DNA of 64,000 nucleotides, from contig CALHWB010000033.1 of assembly GCA_938036835.1 (NCBI GenBank), positions 5,893 through 69,892 on the forward strand, read 5' to 3'. Position 1 is the first letter of the stretch. Each line of letters opens with the position of its first letter. The notes under the pieces are model-generated. The model saw only the letters and a program-made list of their open reading frames with translations. It did no database searches and was not told where the DNA came from. Positions 57,201 through 64,000 of this stretch are shown one piece after another. The translations under genes were made by a program, and so were the position numbers. Source of the stretch: an uncultured Propionibacterium sp. (lineage in GTDB: Bacteria > Actinomycetota > Actinomycetes > Propionibacteriales > Propionibacteriaceae).

Positions 57201-58238
57201 GTGGATAGAGTGAATCGGGTGGAGCAACCAACCGGGAACGAGAAGGCCGCGACGATCTATGATGTTGCGACCGCGGCGGGAGTAAGCCCGTCCACCGTCT
57301 CGCGCGCGTTCTCGCGCCCCGGCAGAGTGAGCGCCAAGACCTCGGCCAGAATACACCGGGTGGCGGCCGAACTGGGCTATCGGGCGCCCCAGGCCCTGCG
57401 GTCGGAGGGCACCAGGGCGTCCAAGCTGCTTGGCATCGCGTTGACGGATATCACCAACCCGTTCTTCTTTTCGATCATCCGGGGGGCCGAGCATGTCGCG
57501 GTGAGCGAGGGCTACGCGATCATGCTGGTCGATGCGCAGGAATCCGAGGAATTGGAGCGGCGGCTGTTCGATCGGACGCTGCCTTTGCTGGATGGTGTGA
57601 TCGTGGCGACCTCCCGGCTGTCGGATGCCGCGCTGCGATCCACGGCCCGGACCACTCCGACGGTGGTGCTGAACCGGCTCGTGCCGGGGGTGTATTCGGT
57701 GGTGACGGACAATCCTCGCGGCATGCGAAGGGCTCTTGAGCATCTGGCGGAACTGGGCCACCGCCGAGTCGCCTATGTCTCGGGGCCCATCGCTTCCTGG
57801 GCCGATAGCGCGCGCTGGCGGGCTTTCCGGGAAGCCTGCTTCGAACTCGATCTCACCGAATACCGTATCGGTCCCACTGCCCCCACGGTGCGTGGCGGCA
57901 TGGCCATCTTCTCTCAACTGCGCGAGAAACCGATCACGGCCGTGGTCTGTTTCAACGACATGATCAGCATCGGGGTGATGCGTGCCGCGAAGGCTGCCGG
58001 GCTGGTGATTCCCAGCGATCTCTCGGTGGTCGGTTTCGATAATATCTTCGCTTCTGACCTGGTCACTCCGGGACTGACGACGGTTGCCGCTCCGCTGAGC
58101 CTGTTGGGGGAGCGGGCCGCCCGGGCGGTGATCGCGCTGGCGACCGAGCAGACCCCGGAGTCGGGCGCCGATGTGCCGGTGGTGTTGCCCATGCGGTTGA
58201 TGATTCGTGAATCCACCGGGACGGTGCCGCGCCGCTGA
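57201..58238 (+). CDS. LacI-family transcriptional regulator of the sugar-acid cluster
   Basis: The 345-residue protein has a LacI helix-turn-helix (TIYDVATAAGVSPSTVSRAF, about residues 18-37), a hinge (RIHRVAAELGYRAPQALRSE) and a periplasmic-binding-like effector domain ending LSVVGFDNIFASDLVTPGLT. It is close to the group that senses sugar acids or sugars, but the ligand is unknown. The two similar operators (57,137 and 59,632) suggest it controls gnd, itself and uxaC-uxuB. GTG start; the nearby ribosome site is weak. The gene converges with the LarA-family gene. Confidence 0.88.
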   Translation: MDRVNRVEQPTGNEKAATIYDVATAAGVSPSTVSRAFSRPGRVSAKTSARIHRVAAELGYRAPQALRSEGTRASKLLGIALTDITNPFFFSIIRGAEHVAVSEGYAIMLVDAQESEELERRLFDRTLPLLDGVIVATSRLSDAALRSTARTTPTVVLNRLVPGVYSVVTDNPRGMRRALEHLAELGHRRVAYVSGPIASWADSARWRAFREACFELDLTEYRIGPTAPTVRGGMAIFSQLREKPITAVVCFNDMISIGVMRAAKAAGLVIPSDLSVVGFDNIFASDLVTPGLTTVAAPLSLLGERAARAVIALATEQTPESGADVPVVLPMRLMIRESTGTVPRR

Positions 58239-58271
58239 GCCGAGACCAGCCCGGGTCGGCCGGGGGCTCAG
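58235..58271. terminator. Hairpin between convergent lacI and larA-like genes
   Basis: CTGAGCC (58235-58241) pairs with GGCTCAG (58265-58271), with an inner partial stem ACC/GGT around AGCCC. It covers both stops of the convergent genes. It has no T-run. Confidence 0.35.
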
Positions 58272-59539
58272 GCGATGGGACGCTCGGATTCCAGCCGGAA
58301 CAGCACCTCACCGGCATCCTTGATGACGGTGTAGCCGGGGTCGGCCATCAGTGCCGGGATGGTTGCCGGGTCACGATAGCCGGCGTTGACCGCCGCGCAG
58401 GTCTCGGGTGGGATCGCGGTGGCGAAGGTCAGTTTCAACCGGCAGCTTTCCACTGCGGTCTGCGCATCGTAGCTGCCTGCCCCGCGGGCGTGGGTGGAAT
58501 GGGCCAGTACCCCCCAGGGCACCTGCTTGAATGCGTCCCACTGCTTGACGTAGTAGTCGCGGCAGTGATAGCCGATCTGGTAGATCTCGGGATGGGCTTG
58601 GGAGATGGTGTCGATGTGCGGGGCGTAGATGATGATCTCCCCGCCGTCGGCCACGGCAGGTTCGGTCTTGTAGAAACCCTTGGCGGCCGTCCAGATGTCG
58701 TGATACCGCGGTGGAATCTCGGCGATCACGTTCTTGAACGGCTCGGCCACGTATTCGATGTGGGTCTTCGCGGTCACCTGGGCCTGGGCAGACCAGGCGT
58801 CCTGCGGCGAACCGAAGGAGGCCGATTCGATTTCAGCGGAGTGGGCCTTGATCACGAACGCCAGGCAGTATTTCTCGCCCGGGATCAGGCTGGCGCCCTC
58901 GTCGATCATGGCCCGGACTGGGGTACTGCCGGGTGAGCCGATCATTTTCGCCGAGGTGATCAGGGCACCCACCCAGTGGGTTATGTCGATCAGTTCGTGC
59001 GCGGCGCAGCCCGGGACGAAGTACTTGTTGCCTCCGGAGATACCGACCACCTCGTGCGGCAGAATCGGCCCGACGACGAGTTTCACATCGGCCTCGACGA
59101 CGGTCTTGTTGATCAGCACCTCGGCGGCCCTGGCCAGCCGGCCCTCCGACAACTCGGCGATCCGTTCGGCCGGTATGGTGCCGATGCCGACCAACTGGCC
59201 GGGGTCTTTCCACCGGTGGTTGACTATCGGCATGCCGGGATACACCTCGGCCGGATCGGCGTCGGGATCCCCAGCGGCCCAGGAGGCGATCTGCCGCGCG
59301 GTCAGGTATTCGTGAGTGCCTAAGGCGATCACGCACACCGTGCTTGCCGCCCGGCCGGCGATCGCCTTGTGAACGGCCCGCAGAATCCTGGGCATGGGAC
59401 AGCTGCGGGTATCGTCCGGGATGATGATGCACAGCCGCTTGCCCGTCAGATCCAACTGGCCGAGTTGGGTGGCCACGAAGGTTTCGAACTCTTCGATCCC
59501 GATGCGGCACCCGGGCCCTCCGATGGTCGGCACTGGCAT
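58268..59539 (-). CDS. LarA-family nickel-pincer racemase/epimerase
   Basis: This 423-residue protein is of LarA (DUF2088) length. IIIPDDTRSCPMPRIL opens the substrate domain, ALGTHEYLTARQ carries a nickel-pincer His, and PILPHEVVGISGGNKYFVPG holds a second His and the Lys that carries the cofactor. CAAHELIDITHW adds a further His. LarA racemises lactate, and family members have been reported to act on other 2-hydroxyacids, including D-gluconate at C2. Here it diverges from uxaC-uxuB, whose product is D-mannonate, the C2 epimer of gluconate. The cofactor genes larB, larC and larE are not in the window. Confidence 0.82.
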   Translation of the reverse strand: MPVPTIGGPGCRIGIEEFETFVATQLGQLDLTGKRLCIIIPDDTRSCPMPRILRAVHKAIAGRAASTVCVIALGTHEYLTARQIASWAAGDPDADPAEVYPGMPIVNHRWKDPGQLVGIGTIPAERIAELSEGRLARAAEVLINKTVVEADVKLVVGPILPHEVVGISGGNKYFVPGCAAHELIDITHWVGALITSAKMIGSPGSTPVRAMIDEGASLIPGEKYCLAFVIKAHSAEIESASFGSPQDAWSAQAQVTAKTHIEYVAEPFKNVIAEIPPRYHDIWTAAKGFYKTEPAVADGGEIIIYAPHIDTISQAHPEIYQIGYHCRDYYVKQWDAFKQVPWGVLAHSTHARGAGSYDAQTAVESCRLKLTFATAIPPETCAAVNAGYRDPATIPALMADPGYTVIKDAGEVLFRLESERPIA

Positions 59540-59631
59540 GACGGCTCCCGTTGATTCTGCTGATTGCGGTTGGCTCGCAGCCTAGCGGCATTGGCCGGCC
59601 CGGCACCCGGTGCGCGACTCATCGGGTCGGT

Positions 59632-59650
59632 GTTGCCGCAATTTGGCAAC
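59632..59650. promoter_or_regulatory. LacI-type operator between larA-like gene and uxaC
   Basis: GTTGCC and GGCAAC form a perfect inverted repeat around GCAATTT, 40 bases before the uxaC start and about 93 bases upstream of the divergent LarA-family gene. It shares the TTGCC...TTTGGCA form with the gnd/lacI site. Confidence 0.65.
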
Positions 59651-59689
59651 CGTGCGGCCGGCCGAGGCCGTGTACACCAGAATGTGCCC

Positions 59690-61105
59690 ATGGCTGAACT
59701 GATCCTGCACGATGACCGGTTGTTCCCGCCCGACGACCGGACGCGGCAGATTGCCCGCAGCATCTACGCCCAGACCCGTGACCTGCCCATCATCTCCCCA
59801 CATGGTCATGTGCCGCCGGGGTGGCTAGCCGATGATGTGTCGTTCGGCAATCCGACCAGACTGCTGTTGACCCCGGATCACTACATCAACCGGATCCTGC
59901 ACGCCAATGGCGCAGAGCTGTCCGAACTGGGAGTCCCGGTCGCCCGGACCGACATGACCGAACAGGACAATCGCCGGGCCTGGCGCATCTTCTGCACCAA
60001 CTGGGCGGCCTTCAACGCAACAGCCATGCGTTACTGGATGACCGATCAACTCGTTGGGCTATTCGGGGTCGGCAAACGACCCAGTGCCGAGACCGCGGAC
60101 GAGATCTACGACACCATCCAGGCCTGGATCGACACCCACCGGCCTCGCCAGCTGATGGCCCAGTTCAACATCTCCTTCCTGGCCACGACCGATGATCCCT
60201 GCGACGATCTCGCTCAGCACGCCAGGCTGGCCGCCGACACCGGATTCAGCGGCCGCCACCGTGTGGCGCCTACCTTCCGTCCCGACCGATACCTGGAGCC
60301 CGACCGACGGGACTGGAACGATCTGACCGATCGACTCGGCGAGGTTTCGGGGATCGACACCGGCTCGCTGGCGGGCTACACCGCGGCGATGGAGAACCGG
60401 CGTGCCTATTTCGCCGCGCATGGTGCGGTTTCCTCCGACCATTCCCACGATGATCTGCGCGCGGAATACCTTCCCGATGGGGACGCCGAACGGCTTTACG
60501 GGAAGGCTCGTGCGGGCCAGATCGGCCGCGGCGAGGCCGATGCCCTGCGCCGCCACCTCATGATGGATCAGGTTCGAATGGCCACCGAGGATGGCCTCAC
60601 CCTGACGCTGCATCCGGCGGTTCTGCGGGATCACGATTCGGCCACCGCGCGGGTCTATGGGGCCGATGTGGGCTGCGATATCCCGTTCCGGGTGGAGTTC
60701 ACCCATGCGCTGCGCCCCATGCTGAACGCCTTCGGCAACCACCCAAATCTCAACCTGGTGCTGTTCACCCTGGACGAGGACACGTACTCGCGTGAGATCG
60801 CGCCCTTGGCCGGTTTCTACCGCTCGGTCTATATCGGGGTGCCGTGGTGGTTCATCGATGCGCCCGAATCGATCATGCGATTCAAGCAGGCGGTCACCGA
60901 GATGGCCGGTTTCAGCCGGATCTCGGGCATGGTCGACGACACCCGGGCCTTCTGCTCCATTCCTGCACGGCATGACATGATGCGCCGGTTGGATGCCGCT
61001 CATCTGGCTGGCCTGGTCGCGGTCCATCGGCTGGCCGAGGACGAGGCGATCGAGCAGGCCGTCGAGTTGGTCAGTGCCAATCCGACGAAGGTGTTCAAAT
61101 TGTGA
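59690..61105 (+). CDS. uxaC: Glucuronate (uronate) isomerase
   Basis: The 471-residue protein matches UxaC. PIISPHGHVPP holds metal-binding His residues, and NWAAFNATAMRYWMTDQL, LATTDDPCDDL, SSDHSHDDLRAEYL and RISGMVDDTRAFCSIPARHD follow in family order. It isomerises D-glucuronate to D-fructuronate (or galacturonate to tagaturonate). The ATG at 59,690 gives the usual N-terminus; longer frames upstream are not supported. It overlaps uxuB and is preceded by a LacI-type operator. Confidence 0.93.
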   Translation: MAELILHDDRLFPPDDRTRQIARSIYAQTRDLPIISPHGHVPPGWLADDVSFGNPTRLLLTPDHYINRILHANGAELSELGVPVARTDMTEQDNRRAWRIFCTNWAAFNATAMRYWMTDQLVGLFGVGKRPSAETADEIYDTIQAWIDTHRPRQLMAQFNISFLATTDDPCDDLAQHARLAADTGFSGRHRVAPTFRPDRYLEPDRRDWNDLTDRLGEVSGIDTGSLAGYTAAMENRRAYFAAHGAVSSDHSHDDLRAEYLPDGDAERLYGKARAGQIGRGEADALRRHLMMDQVRMATEDGLTLTLHPAVLRDHDSATARVYGADVGCDIPFRVEFTHALRPMLNAFGNHPNLNLVLFTLDEDTYSREIAPLAGFYRSVYIGVPWWFIDAPESIMRFKQAVTEMAGFSRISGMVDDTRAFCSIPARHDMMRRLDAAHLAGLVAVHRLAEDEAIEQAVELVSANPTKVFKL

Positions 61106-62493
61106 ATGACGTTTTGAGCCGGGCGGTACACGGCAGACCGGCCGCCCCGATCCGGATCATCCATCTTGGGATCGGGAATTTCGCCCGCGCCCATCAGGCC
61201 TGGTATACCGAGCATGCCAGCGATGCCGGCCAGTGGGGGATAGCTGGTTTCCCCGGCCGCACCACCCTGACACCCCGGGAATCGGCGCGCGATGCTGCCC
61301 TAGACGCCCAGCAGGGGTTGTACCAGCTCGATATCCAGGCGCCAGAGGGGGACCAGGTCGAGGTGATCGGTTCGGTCAGCGCCAGCTACCGCTCGCACGA
61401 TATCGGATCGTGGCCGCGCCTGTTCGCCGATCCTCAGGTGGCGATCGTCACCTCGACGATCACCGAGGCCGGCTATTGCCGCGATGCCGCTGGGGATCTT
61501 GATCTCGCCCATCCGGCGGTGATCGCCGATCTTAACAAACTGAAAAGCGGCCGGTTGGATGCCGCCGTGTTCACCGGGCCTGCCAAGTTCGTCCGCGGGT
61601 TGCTTGCCCGCCGGGCCGCGGATGCCGGTCCCATCACCTTCGTACCCTGCGACAACATCCCCGGGAACGGCACGGTGGCCGAGCGGATCATCCGGCAGGC
61701 AGCCGGATATGTCGATCCCGGGCTGACCGGCTGGATCGATGACCATGTCGGTTTCGTCACCACCGTGGTGGACCGGATCACCCCGCGCGCCACGCCCGCC
61801 GATCACGCCCGGGCCGCCGGGTTGACCGGTATCGCCGATCCCGGACTGGTGGTTACCGAGCCCTTCGCGGAATGGGTGTTGGCCGGGGAGTTCAAGACCC
61901 CACACCCCGATTGGGCCTCCAGTGGGGCGCGATTCGTGACCGATATCGTCCCGCACGAGCAACGCAAGCTCTATTTGTTGAATGGCGCGCATTCGTTGAT
62001 GGCCTATTGCGCCCCGGTGCTGGGATTGCGGACCGTCCATGAGGCGATCGCCGATCAGCGAGTCCGGGATTGGGTCGGTGAATACTGGGACGATGCGGTG
62101 CGGCAGGTGCCGCTCCCGGAGGCCGACAAGGCGGCCTATCGACGGGCTCTGCTGACCCGGTTCGGTAATCCGGCGATGCGGGATCAACTAGCGAGAATCG
62201 CGATGGACGGCTCGCAGAAGCTGCCGATCCGGATCGTCCCCCATCTCCAGGCCGCTGCCGCGCGGGGCGCGGTTGCCTGCGGCGCCGCCCGGGTGGTGGC
62301 GGGCTGGGTGCTGCATCTGCGGGGGCTGGGTTCCCCGGTATCGGATCCGATGGCCGGGGAACTGGCCAGGCTAGCAAGCGGCGATCTGGCCGGCTCGGTG
62401 CGGGGGATTCTCGAGTTCCTCGGGGTGCCGGACGAGCCTACCGGCAGGATGGTGCTGGCCTTGGCCCAGGAACTGCTGGGATTGCGAGTTTGA
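61102..62493 (+). CDS. uxuB: D-mannonate oxidoreductase / fructuronate reductase (mannitol dehydrogenase family)
   Basis: The 463-residue polyol dehydrogenase has IRIIHLGIGNFARAHQAWYT as the NAD-binding start, ITFVPCDNIPGNGTVAER as the mid-domain motif, and EQRKLYLLNGAHSLMAY with the catalytic Lys, Asn and His. It reduces D-fructuronate to D-mannonate with NADH. The start is a GTG overlapping the uxaC stop (GTGA), a tight two-gene operon. No mannonate dehydratase (uxuA) is visible in the window. A strong terminator follows. Confidence 0.9.
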   Translation: MNDVLSRAVHGRPAAPIRIIHLGIGNFARAHQAWYTEHASDAGQWGIAGFPGRTTLTPRESARDAALDAQQGLYQLDIQAPEGDQVEVIGSVSASYRSHDIGSWPRLFADPQVAIVTSTITEAGYCRDAAGDLDLAHPAVIADLNKLKSGRLDAAVFTGPAKFVRGLLARRAADAGPITFVPCDNIPGNGTVAERIIRQAAGYVDPGLTGWIDDHVGFVTTVVDRITPRATPADHARAAGLTGIADPGLVVTEPFAEWVLAGEFKTPHPDWASSGARFVTDIVPHEQRKLYLLNGAHSLMAYCAPVLGLRTVHEAIADQRVRDWVGEYWDDAVRQVPLPEADKAAYRRALLTRFGNPAMRDQLARIAMDGSQKLPIRIVPHLQAAAARGAVACGAARVVAGWVLHLRGLGSPVSDPMAGELARLASGDLAGSVRGILEFLGVPDEPTGRMVLALAQELLGLRV

Positions 62494-62498
62494 ACCGG

Positions 62499-62540
62499 CC
62501 GTTGTGGGGTGCGGGCCGTGCGAGCCGCACCCCACAACGG
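62499..62540. terminator. Strong hairpin terminator after uxuB
   Basis: A perfect 16-bp stem starts five bases after the uxuB stop: CCGTTGTGGGGTGCGG (62499-62514) pairs with CCGCACCCCACAACGG (62525-62540) around a 10-base loop. It also serves the convergent WXG100-like operon. Confidence 0.85.
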
Positions 62541-62546
62541 GAATGG

Positions 62547-63416
62547 TCAATTGCTGATGGCGTTCGGCCAGGGCCGCTCGGTGACGGTCTGGACCGCGCT
62601 GGCGAAATCGTTGGCCGAATCGCAGACCTCCCAGGCAAACTTGATGATGTTGTAGATCAAGGTGATGATCTTGATGGCCGCGTTTATCGACTTGAACAGC
62701 TTGGGCAGCAGCTTGGTTACCGCCTTCAGGTCTTTGACGGCGCTAATGATGTCCGTGATCCCGCCGGTGAGGTCGCTGACCAGGGCTTCGGTTGCCGCCA
62801 CCGCCCGATCACCCAATTCGGTGGTCTTTTCGGCGAACCGTTTGGTGGCTTCCACCGTGGGCTTGCCACCCTGCTCGTACTGCTCTTGGGCGCGGGCCAG
62901 GAACTCCTCACCCGACTTGGAACGCCAGGATTTCTGGCTTTCCAGGTTGGCTACGGCCAGGGATTCGGAGAAGTCGTTCATCTTGCCGACGAACGGATCC
63001 TGCATCTGGCGGCCGATGGAACGGATCGTCCAGGGCGCCATCAGCTTGGGGATCACCCAGGCGATGAACTTGATGGCCTGGGTGATGACCTTCACCGCGA
63101 TCTGGATGGCCTGCAGCACCTGATCGATGAAGACCAGGGCCGGGCGCAACAGCTTGCCGACCCAGCTCTGCTGCCAACGCTCTAGGGTATTCCGGGCGTC
63201 CTGGATGCCCTTGTCGACCTTGGGTGCGATCTCTTCGCACTTACGGGACAGGTCTTTCAGCATCTGGATGAACTTGGTTTCGGTGGTCTCCCACGCGCAG
63301 GGCTGGATGCCCGGCGTACCGCCACCCCCGCGCGACTCGCTGGGCGTCTCCATGGCTGCGCCCGCGGTGGTGCCGGCCGCCGCCGGATTCGATGCGCTGG
63401 TTGCCGTATGGCTCAT
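62547..63416 (-). CDS. WXG100-like helical protein, possible type VII secretion substrate
   Basis: The 289-residue protein has a Ser/Ala/Gly-rich N-terminus (about 45 residues) and then a series of long amphipathic helices with ILE/VAL repeats (LVFIDQVLQAIQIAVKVITQ, IKFIAWVIPKLM). SWRSKSGEEFLARAQEQYEQ (about residues 167-186) resembles the Trp-x-Gly turn of WXG100 proteins, here Trp-Arg-Ser-Lys-Ser-Gly. No membrane or signal motif. It is nine bases after the next gene upstream, with GGAG before the ATG, so they form an operon. A secreted pore-like or ESX-associated role is a guess. Confidence 0.5.
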   Translation of the reverse strand: MSHTATSASNPAAAGTTAGAAMETPSESRGGGGTPGIQPCAWETTETKFIQMLKDLSRKCEEIAPKVDKGIQDARNTLERWQQSWVGKLLRPALVFIDQVLQAIQIAVKVITQAIKFIAWVIPKLMAPWTIRSIGRQMQDPFVGKMNDFSESLAVANLESQKSWRSKSGEEFLARAQEQYEQGGKPTVEATKRFAEKTTELGDRAVAATEALVSDLTGGITDIISAVKDLKAVTKLLPKLFKSINAAIKIITLIYNIIKFAWEVCDSANDFASAVQTVTERPWPNAISN

Positions 63417-63425
63417 GATGGCTCC

Positions 63426-64000
63426 TCAGAAGATCTTGCCGGCGAGGGCTTCGCCGTTCTGCTCGTTTTGGCGGTATTCCGCGGCACTCTTGTGGAGCCC
63501 ATCGGACATGTCGTTGAGCTGGGTGGCGCCCTCGCTCATGTGGCTGTTCATCTGGTCGCAGGCGGACTGGAAGGGCGCCCGGGCGCGTTCCCACAATCCC
63601 CAGTCGGGGATCGCATCCTTGAGCGATGTGAAGCAATCGGCCAGCACCTTGGCGCCCGCCGCCCGATCGGCGTAGTAATCGCCATCCTCATCGAGGTCTG
63701 CCGGGTCTACCTCAATGTCATCCTTGGTGCCGTTGCCTCCGTCGTCGTCGGTTTTGCCTCCGTCGTCGTCGGTTTTGCCTCCGTCGTCGTCGGTTTTGCC
63801 TCCGCCGTCGTTGCCTCCGCCGCCGTCGGTTTTGCCTCCGCCGCCGTTGCCTCCGCCGTCGTCGGTTTTGCCTCCGCCGCCGTTGCCTCCGCCGCCGTTG
63901 CCTCCGCCGTCGTCGGTTTTGCCTCCGCCGCCGTTGCTTGGTGGGTTGGTGTCGTCGCCGGGCTTGGTGTCGTCGCCGGGCTTGGTGTCGTCGCCGGGCT
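63426..64000 (-). CDS. WXG100-like protein with Gly/Asp-rich repeats (5' end beyond window)
   Basis: The frame is open to the window edge and ends at 63426, so the N-terminus is not seen. From the edge it encodes repeats of Pro-Gly-Asp-Asp-Thr-Lys, then Gly4-Asn and Lys-Thr-Asp-Asp-Asp-Gly-Gly units (about 90 residues). A helical domain follows with GAKVLADCFTSLKDAIPDW, then LWERARAPFQSACDQMNSHM and LHKSAAEYRQNEQN, similar in layout to WXG100/ESX helices. The low-complexity linker suggests a secreted or surface protein. The partner gene follows nine bases downstream. Confidence 0.6.
   Translation of the reverse strand, partial: PGDDTKPGDDTKPGDDTNPPSNGGGGKTDDGGGNGGGGNGGGGKTDDGGGNGGGGKTDGGGGNDGGGKTDDDGGKTDDDGGKTDDDGGNGTKDDIEVDPADLDEDGDYYADRAAGAKVLADCFTSLKDAIPDWGLWERARAPFQSACDQMNSHMSEGATQLNDMSDGLHKSAAEYRQNEQNGEALAGKIF
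63717..64000. repeat. Tandem low-complexity coding repeats
   Basis: Two repeat types follow each other. From 63,737 a unit near TTTTGCCTCCGTCGTCGTCGG recurs with variations (GCC in place of GTC). From about 63,950 an 18-base unit GTCGTCGCCGGGCTTGGT repeats three times to the edge. They are in frame and encode the Gly/Asp/Lys/Thr linker of the flanking gene. Copy number is likely to vary between strains and to mislead assembly. Confidence 0.85.

Noticed and set aside
55497..57917. An 806-codon frame extending gnd upstream through the LacI gene
   Set aside because: The extension is antisense to lacI and lacks any family match; the gnd ATG at 56,939 gives the normal N-terminus.
63717..64000. 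Possible CRISPR array at the right edge
   Set aside because: Repeats are contiguous, have no unique spacers, and are in frame with a coding sequence.

Overview
The window is high-GC DNA, probably from an actinobacterium of the Propionibacteriales (inferred from base composition, the TetR/MarR/LacI regulators, EttA, Orn, a PrsW-type protease and WXG100-like proteins; no rRNA or species marker is present). Two blocks of ordinary chromosome, about 1-3.1 kb and 38.8-64 kb, flank a roughly 35-kb accessory region that is a defence island mixed with decayed mobile DNA.

Left block (1-3.1 kb, all minus strand): a decayed ABC-transporter ATPase, a TetR regulator with a perfect inverted repeat upstream, then an alpha/beta hydrolase followed by a second, overlapping TetR gene.

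Island (3.2-38.8 kb): its core is one minus-strand operon from 23.1 kb down to 4.5 kb, a type 1 BREX system (HTH gene, brxA, brxB, brxC, pglX, pglZ, brxL) whose genes mostly overlap by a few bases. Inserted between pglX and pglZ are a RloC-like anticodon-nuclease ATPase, a 47-codon ORF resembling the pglX C-terminus, and a DUF1016 nuclease. An Mrr-like nuclease follows brxL. Around the operon lie a VapBC-type toxin-antitoxin pair, a large protein with a PD-(D/E)xK nuclease tail split by a frameshift, an ApeA/HEPN-like gene, an SDR oxidoreductase, a TetR/HXXEE pair, and many relics: three copies of the same helix-turn-helix segment, IS982, IS3, IS1380 and IS630 transposase fragments, a helicase/relaxase fragment, a phage-type cytosine methylase, a ParB-like gene and a DUF2461 gene. 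At the right end is a decayed second defence locus (DUF1156 methylase, DUF1016, DUF499 ATPase) that abuts the 3' end of tRNA-His.

Right block (38.8-64 kb): oligoribonuclease, an MFS exporter, tRNA-Arg, an orphan amino-acid ABC ATPase, a PrsW-like membrane protease, two adjacent P-loop GTPases, the ribosome factor EttA, a fused FAD/Fe-S 2-hydroxyacid dehydrogenase with a MarR regulator, and an acyl-CoA ligase overlapping a double-hotdog thioesterase. Next comes a sugar-acid cluster: gnd and lacI diverge, a LarA-family racemase/epimerase gene diverges from uxaC-uxuB, and both divergent intergenic regions carry a similar TTGCC...GGCA operator. This suggests glucuronate could be routed to 6-phosphogluconate through a LarA-type 2-epimerase. 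The window ends in two WXG100-like proteins, the second with long Gly/Asp repeats and cut by the window edge.
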